Part shown: positions 61,601 through 64,000 of the stretch, piece by piece
Numbering within the stretch: position 1 is the first letter of the stretch
How the letters are laid out: the number at the start of each line of letters is the position of its first letter
NCBI GenBank assembly: GCA_004524595.1
Contig: SDOA01000003.1
Span: 1-64,000 of the forward strand
From: Candidatus Thorarchaeota archaeon
Lineage (GTDB): Archaea > Asgardarchaeota > Thorarchaeia > Thorarchaeales > Thorarchaeaceae
Direction of reading: 5' to 3'
DNA: 64,000 nt
Notes under the pieces: model-generated
The model's input: the letters and a program-made list of their open reading frames with translations, nothing else
What the model was told of the DNA's origin: nothing
Databases searched by the model: none
Made by a program: the position numbers and the translations under genes

Positions 61601-62248
61601 GCAAAGCCTCTAAGACTATTGGGAGATGAAGAACTGTTCATTGCAAGTTGGACAAAAACGTGGACACCAAAGTGCTGTACTCCCAGGAAATGGCACTGGG
61701 CGATTCTGTGAAATAAAAGAACATGTCAGGTCAACTTCTTTCTTTCTTCTCTCTGATGGAGGATATAAGGACTCAGATATTCGCTTTAACACCTGTCTAA
61801 GAAGTGTCCAACTTGTTCTAAGAGTTATGTAGCTGTTAGCTACCCAAGAATTCTTTTGCTGAATGGTCAACGATATCAATAAGGCGAATTGTTAAAATGA
61901 CTACTTCAAAGCTATTGAAGAACAATGTGATGAGAGAATTCATGGATTTGATATTCGAAGATATTTGTACTACTAAGTCCTGACAGAAGATGGAAGACCT
62001 TAGTTGGGACCAATTATATGTGAATATGATACGATCTTGGCAAGTTCTGCAGAGAACTGGATAAGATTATCACGATACGATACAATCGCATCTGGTGATA
62101 AAAGATGCACTTTTAGATATGGGGAATATTAGTGAAATGTGGTGGCCCTTGTTTCATTATGTATCCCATTGACTCCTTAAATCAATAGACATATTTAGCT
62201 GCAAAATAGAGCTTGAAATATTCTCTAGTAACACAATGCGGTGATAAT
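61601..62248. other. Intergenic stretch with only broken short frames
   Basis: No convincing gene was found. One plus-strand frame from 61898 to 62171 reads through with two internal stops (TGA after 28 codons, TAA later) and could be a decayed gene, but nothing in it matches a known family. The AT content rises near 62170-62240, where the promoter of the dehydrogenase gene must lie. Confidence 0.4.
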
Positions 62249-63130
62249 ATGGAGATTAAAAAAATTGCTGTACTTGGAGCAGGACAGATGGGAAATGGAA
62301 TAGCTCACGTCTGTGCTCAAGCTGGCTATGAGGTAAATATGAGAGATATTGAACAGAAGTTCATAGATAATGGAATGGCGACAATCAAGAAGAATCTCGA
62401 CAGAGGAGTATCTAAAGGTAAGATGACTCAGGAAGACGCAAATTCCATTCTTGGGCGAATCAAAGGTGTCATCAATCTGAAAGAAGCTGTCAAAGACGTT
62501 GAACTTGTGATTGAAGCAATCCCAGAAATAGTGAAACTAAAACTTGACACTTGGAGGGAAGTCGATGAAGCTGCACCAAAACACGCAATTTTGGCTTCCA
62601 ACACTTCGAGTATTAGTATCACACAGATGGCAGCAGTGACAAAGAGACCGGACAAATTCATAGGGATGCACTTTTTCAATCCTGTTCCTGTTATGGGTCT
62701 TGTCGAGATAATCAGAGGCCAGGCAACAGATGATTCAACTGTAAAGATCATTGATGAGGTATCACACAAAGTAGGAAAGAAAACAGTTCTCGTCAATGAG
62801 GCACCGGGGTTTGCAGTGAATAGATTATTGGTCCCTGCAATCAATGAGGCAATTTTTGCAATTCAGGAGGGCGTAGCTACTGTTGAAGATATGGATTTAG
62901 CTATCAAACTTGGATTGAATTGGCCTATGGGACCTCTCACACTAGCAGATTTTGTTGGACTTGATACTCTTCTCTATATTAGTGATTACTTTGTTGATGA
63001 ATTCAAGGATAGTAAGTATCGAGCCCCAGCACTTCTAAGAAAAATGGTTAGAGCAGGATGGATTGGTAGAAAATCAAGCAAAGGATTCTATGATTATTCT
63101 GGTGATGAACCAAAACCAATGAGGTTCTAG
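62249..63130 (+). CDS. 3-hydroxyacyl-CoA dehydrogenase (3-hydroxybutyryl-CoA dehydrogenase type)
   Basis: The 293-residue enzyme has the NAD-binding Rossmann start KIAVLGAGQMGNGIAHVCAQAGY. Catalytic-region motifs LASNTSSISIT and GMHFFNPVPVMGLVEII (His) follow, then APGFAVNRLLVPAINEAIF and GLNWPMGPLTLADFVGLDT. It interconverts 3-hydroxyacyl-CoA and 3-oxoacyl-CoA. This is the single-domain short form, as in clostridial Hbd. The frame extends to 62213, but ATG 62249 has GGTGAT upstream and matches the family start. A strong terminator follows. Confidence 0.95.
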   Translation: MEIKKIAVLGAGQMGNGIAHVCAQAGYEVNMRDIEQKFIDNGMATIKKNLDRGVSKGKMTQEDANSILGRIKGVINLKEAVKDVELVIEAIPEIVKLKLDTWREVDEAAPKHAILASNTSSISITQMAAVTKRPDKFIGMHFFNPVPVMGLVEIIRGQATDDSTVKIIDEVSHKVGKKTVLVNEAPGFAVNRLLVPAINEAIFAIQEGVATVEDMDLAIKLGLNWPMGPLTLADFVGLDTLLYISDYFVDEFKDSKYRAPALLRKMVRAGWIGRKSSKGFYDYSGDEPKPMRF

Positions 63131-63146
63131 TTGATTCAACATTATT

Positions 63147-63182
63147 GATGATCCAAAAGGATCATCTATTTTCTCTTTTTTA
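63147..63182 (+). terminator. Intrinsic-type terminator after the dehydrogenase gene
   Basis: GATGATCC and GGATCATC form a perfect eight-base-pair stem around AAAA (63147-63166), followed by a T-rich run ending in TTTTTT. It begins 17 bases after the stop codon. Confidence 0.75.
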
Positions 63183-63228
63183 TGATAAGATAAATAGCAG
63201 TATGAAATAATAATGCAATGTGGTAACT

Positions 63229-64000
63229 ATGCAATACGAAGAAACTAATTATATTGGTTATGATGGAACGCATATGTTTATGGCATTGTGGAAACCAGAT
63301 GATGATAAACCACGGGCACTGCTTGTAGTATTGCATGGTTTAGGAAGTCACGCGGGGGATTTCAAGAATCTTGGAGAATACTTTGCTAACCGTGGATTTG
63401 CAGTCTTCATCCCTGACCTTAGAGGATTTGGTCATTATTCAGGATTGAAAGGCCATGTGATGAGGTTTGACGAATATATTGAGGATATTCAGAATCTTGT
63501 TATGCAGGTGAAAGATAGATACCTGAACAAGATTACTTTCTTGTTTGGTTCATCTTTGGGCGGAGTGAATGCAATAAGATATGTCAAGACATATCCTAAG
63601 ACTGTCGATGGATTGATTCTTCATTGTCCTGCTGTAAGTCAAAATTTGGGTATTGGAAGGGGTACAATAATTGCAGGGCAGATACTCTCTTGGCTGAATG
63701 TTAAAAGGTACTTCTCAAGCGGTCTTAATTACGAAGATGCCTCTAGAAATCCTACTGTTATCAAAGACCATGAAACAGACCCACTTCGGTTTGATGATGT
63801 CACACCAAGGTTTGGGATTGAGGGACTTAAGGCATCAGAAGATGCATTCAAATCAGCTTTGATGATTAAAGTGCCAGTTCTATTACAACAAGCAGGAGAA
63901 GACAAACTAGTAAGCCCTAACAGAAGTAAAGAATTCTTTGAAAATCTCTCTTCAGAAGATAAGACATTGTATTTTTATGAAGGCTTATATCATGAACTAC
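63229..64000 (+). CDS. Alpha/beta hydrolase, monoacylglycerol-lipase-like (3' end outside the window)
   Basis: At least 257 residues are present. The pattern is that of the serine aminopeptidase/monoglyceride lipase group: LLVVLHGLGSHAGDF (oxyanion HG), VFIPDLRGFGHYSG, nucleophile elbow FLFGSSLGG, a catalytic aspartate in AGEDKLVSP, and the beginning of the histidine loop YHEL at the right edge. Activity on lipid esters is the usual function. It starts at ATG 63229 after the terminator of the dehydrogenase gene, so it is a separate unit. Only the last part of the C-terminus is missing. Confidence 0.92.
   Translation, partial: MQYEETNYIGYDGTHMFMALWKPDDDKPRALLVVLHGLGSHAGDFKNLGEYFANRGFAVFIPDLRGFGHYSGLKGHVMRFDEYIEDIQNLVMQVKDRYLNKITFLFGSSLGGVNAIRYVKTYPKTVDGLILHCPAVSQNLGIGRGTIIAGQILSWLNVKRYFSSGLNYEDASRNPTVIKDHETDPLRFDDVTPRFGIEGLKASEDAFKSALMIKVPVLLQQAGEDKLVSPNRSKEFFENLSSEDKTLYFYEGLYHEL

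Noticed and set aside
61616..61879. 87-codon minus-strand frame with a CPxxCPTC-like string
   Set aside because: Only one cysteine pair is present, the rest is of random composition, and no promoter or ribosome-binding site is visible.
61898..62171. Possible decayed gene read through two stop codons
   Set aside because: The translated pieces match no family I know, and without a reference intact copy a pseudogene call is not supported.

Overview
The window (about 40% GC, dense, both strands coding) is archaeal chromosome. It carries archaeal information-processing genes: ribosomal protein eS26, release factor aRF1, archaeal-type PheRS alpha and beta, RadA and both DNA topoisomerase VI subunits. 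Start codons are often TTG or GTG with GGAGG/GGTGA ribosome-binding sites, and TATA boxes sit about 25 bp upstream of likely transcription starts. Two eukaryote-like Ras/Rab-type small GTPases and three roadblock/LC7 proteins point to an Asgard archaeon. Thorarchaeia is plausible, but that is inference; no marker was compared against a database.

Layout. 1-8.6 kb: a partial gene, a membrane protein, a swivelling-domain protein lacking its histidine, a gamma-carbonic-anhydrase-like hexapeptide protein, an ABC exporter pair, a DMT transporter fused to an Lrp/AsnC ligand-binding domain beside a free copy of that domain, a coiled-coil protein and a RimK-like ATP-grasp ligase. 8.6-22 kb: glmS, a two-wing HTH regulator, roadblock proteins, a PnrA-like binding protein, HD hydrolase, DUF99, subtilisin-like protease, CPBP protease, a TFB-like cyclin-fold protein, dodecin, an ABC permease and an AlkA-like glycosylase. 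22-28 kb: a gingipain-like C25 protein, HAD phosphatase, DegT aminotransferase, DUF2085, a Mrr-like protein and eS26. 28-33 kb: an SCP2-GlcD-GlcD-GlcF operon, then an unannotated structured RNA with a 17-bp closing stem. 33-42 kb: inositol-phosphate synthase, small regulators, a split membrane-anchored Cas4-like nuclease, aRF1 and pheS-pheT with a short upstream ORF. 42-45 kb: the two GTPases with a CBS protein and a coiled-coil protein. 45-57 kb: purA, a geranylgeranyl-reductase-like enzyme, radA, a third roadblock protein, a PAP2-like protein, a zinc-ribbon/TPR-like protein, an amidohydrolase and an enlarged top6A-top6B operon. 57-64 kb: cofE behind an 18-bp palindrome, a Gly-rich zinc-ribbon protein, an MFS transporter, a 1.8-kb region without convincing genes but with structured repeats, a 3-hydroxyacyl-CoA dehydrogenase and a truncated alpha/beta hydrolase.

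Functional themes are GTPase/roadblock signalling, DNA topology and repair, F420 and membrane-lipid metabolism, and flavin/Fe-S oxidation of a small hydroxy acid. The strongest oddities are the split Cas4-like nuclease whose two halves each end in a membrane helix, the topoisomerase VI A subunit with two N-terminal helix-hairpin-helix modules, the transporter-RAM fusion, and several structured non-coding loci. No CRISPR array, rRNA, convincing tRNA or intact insertion sequence was seen.
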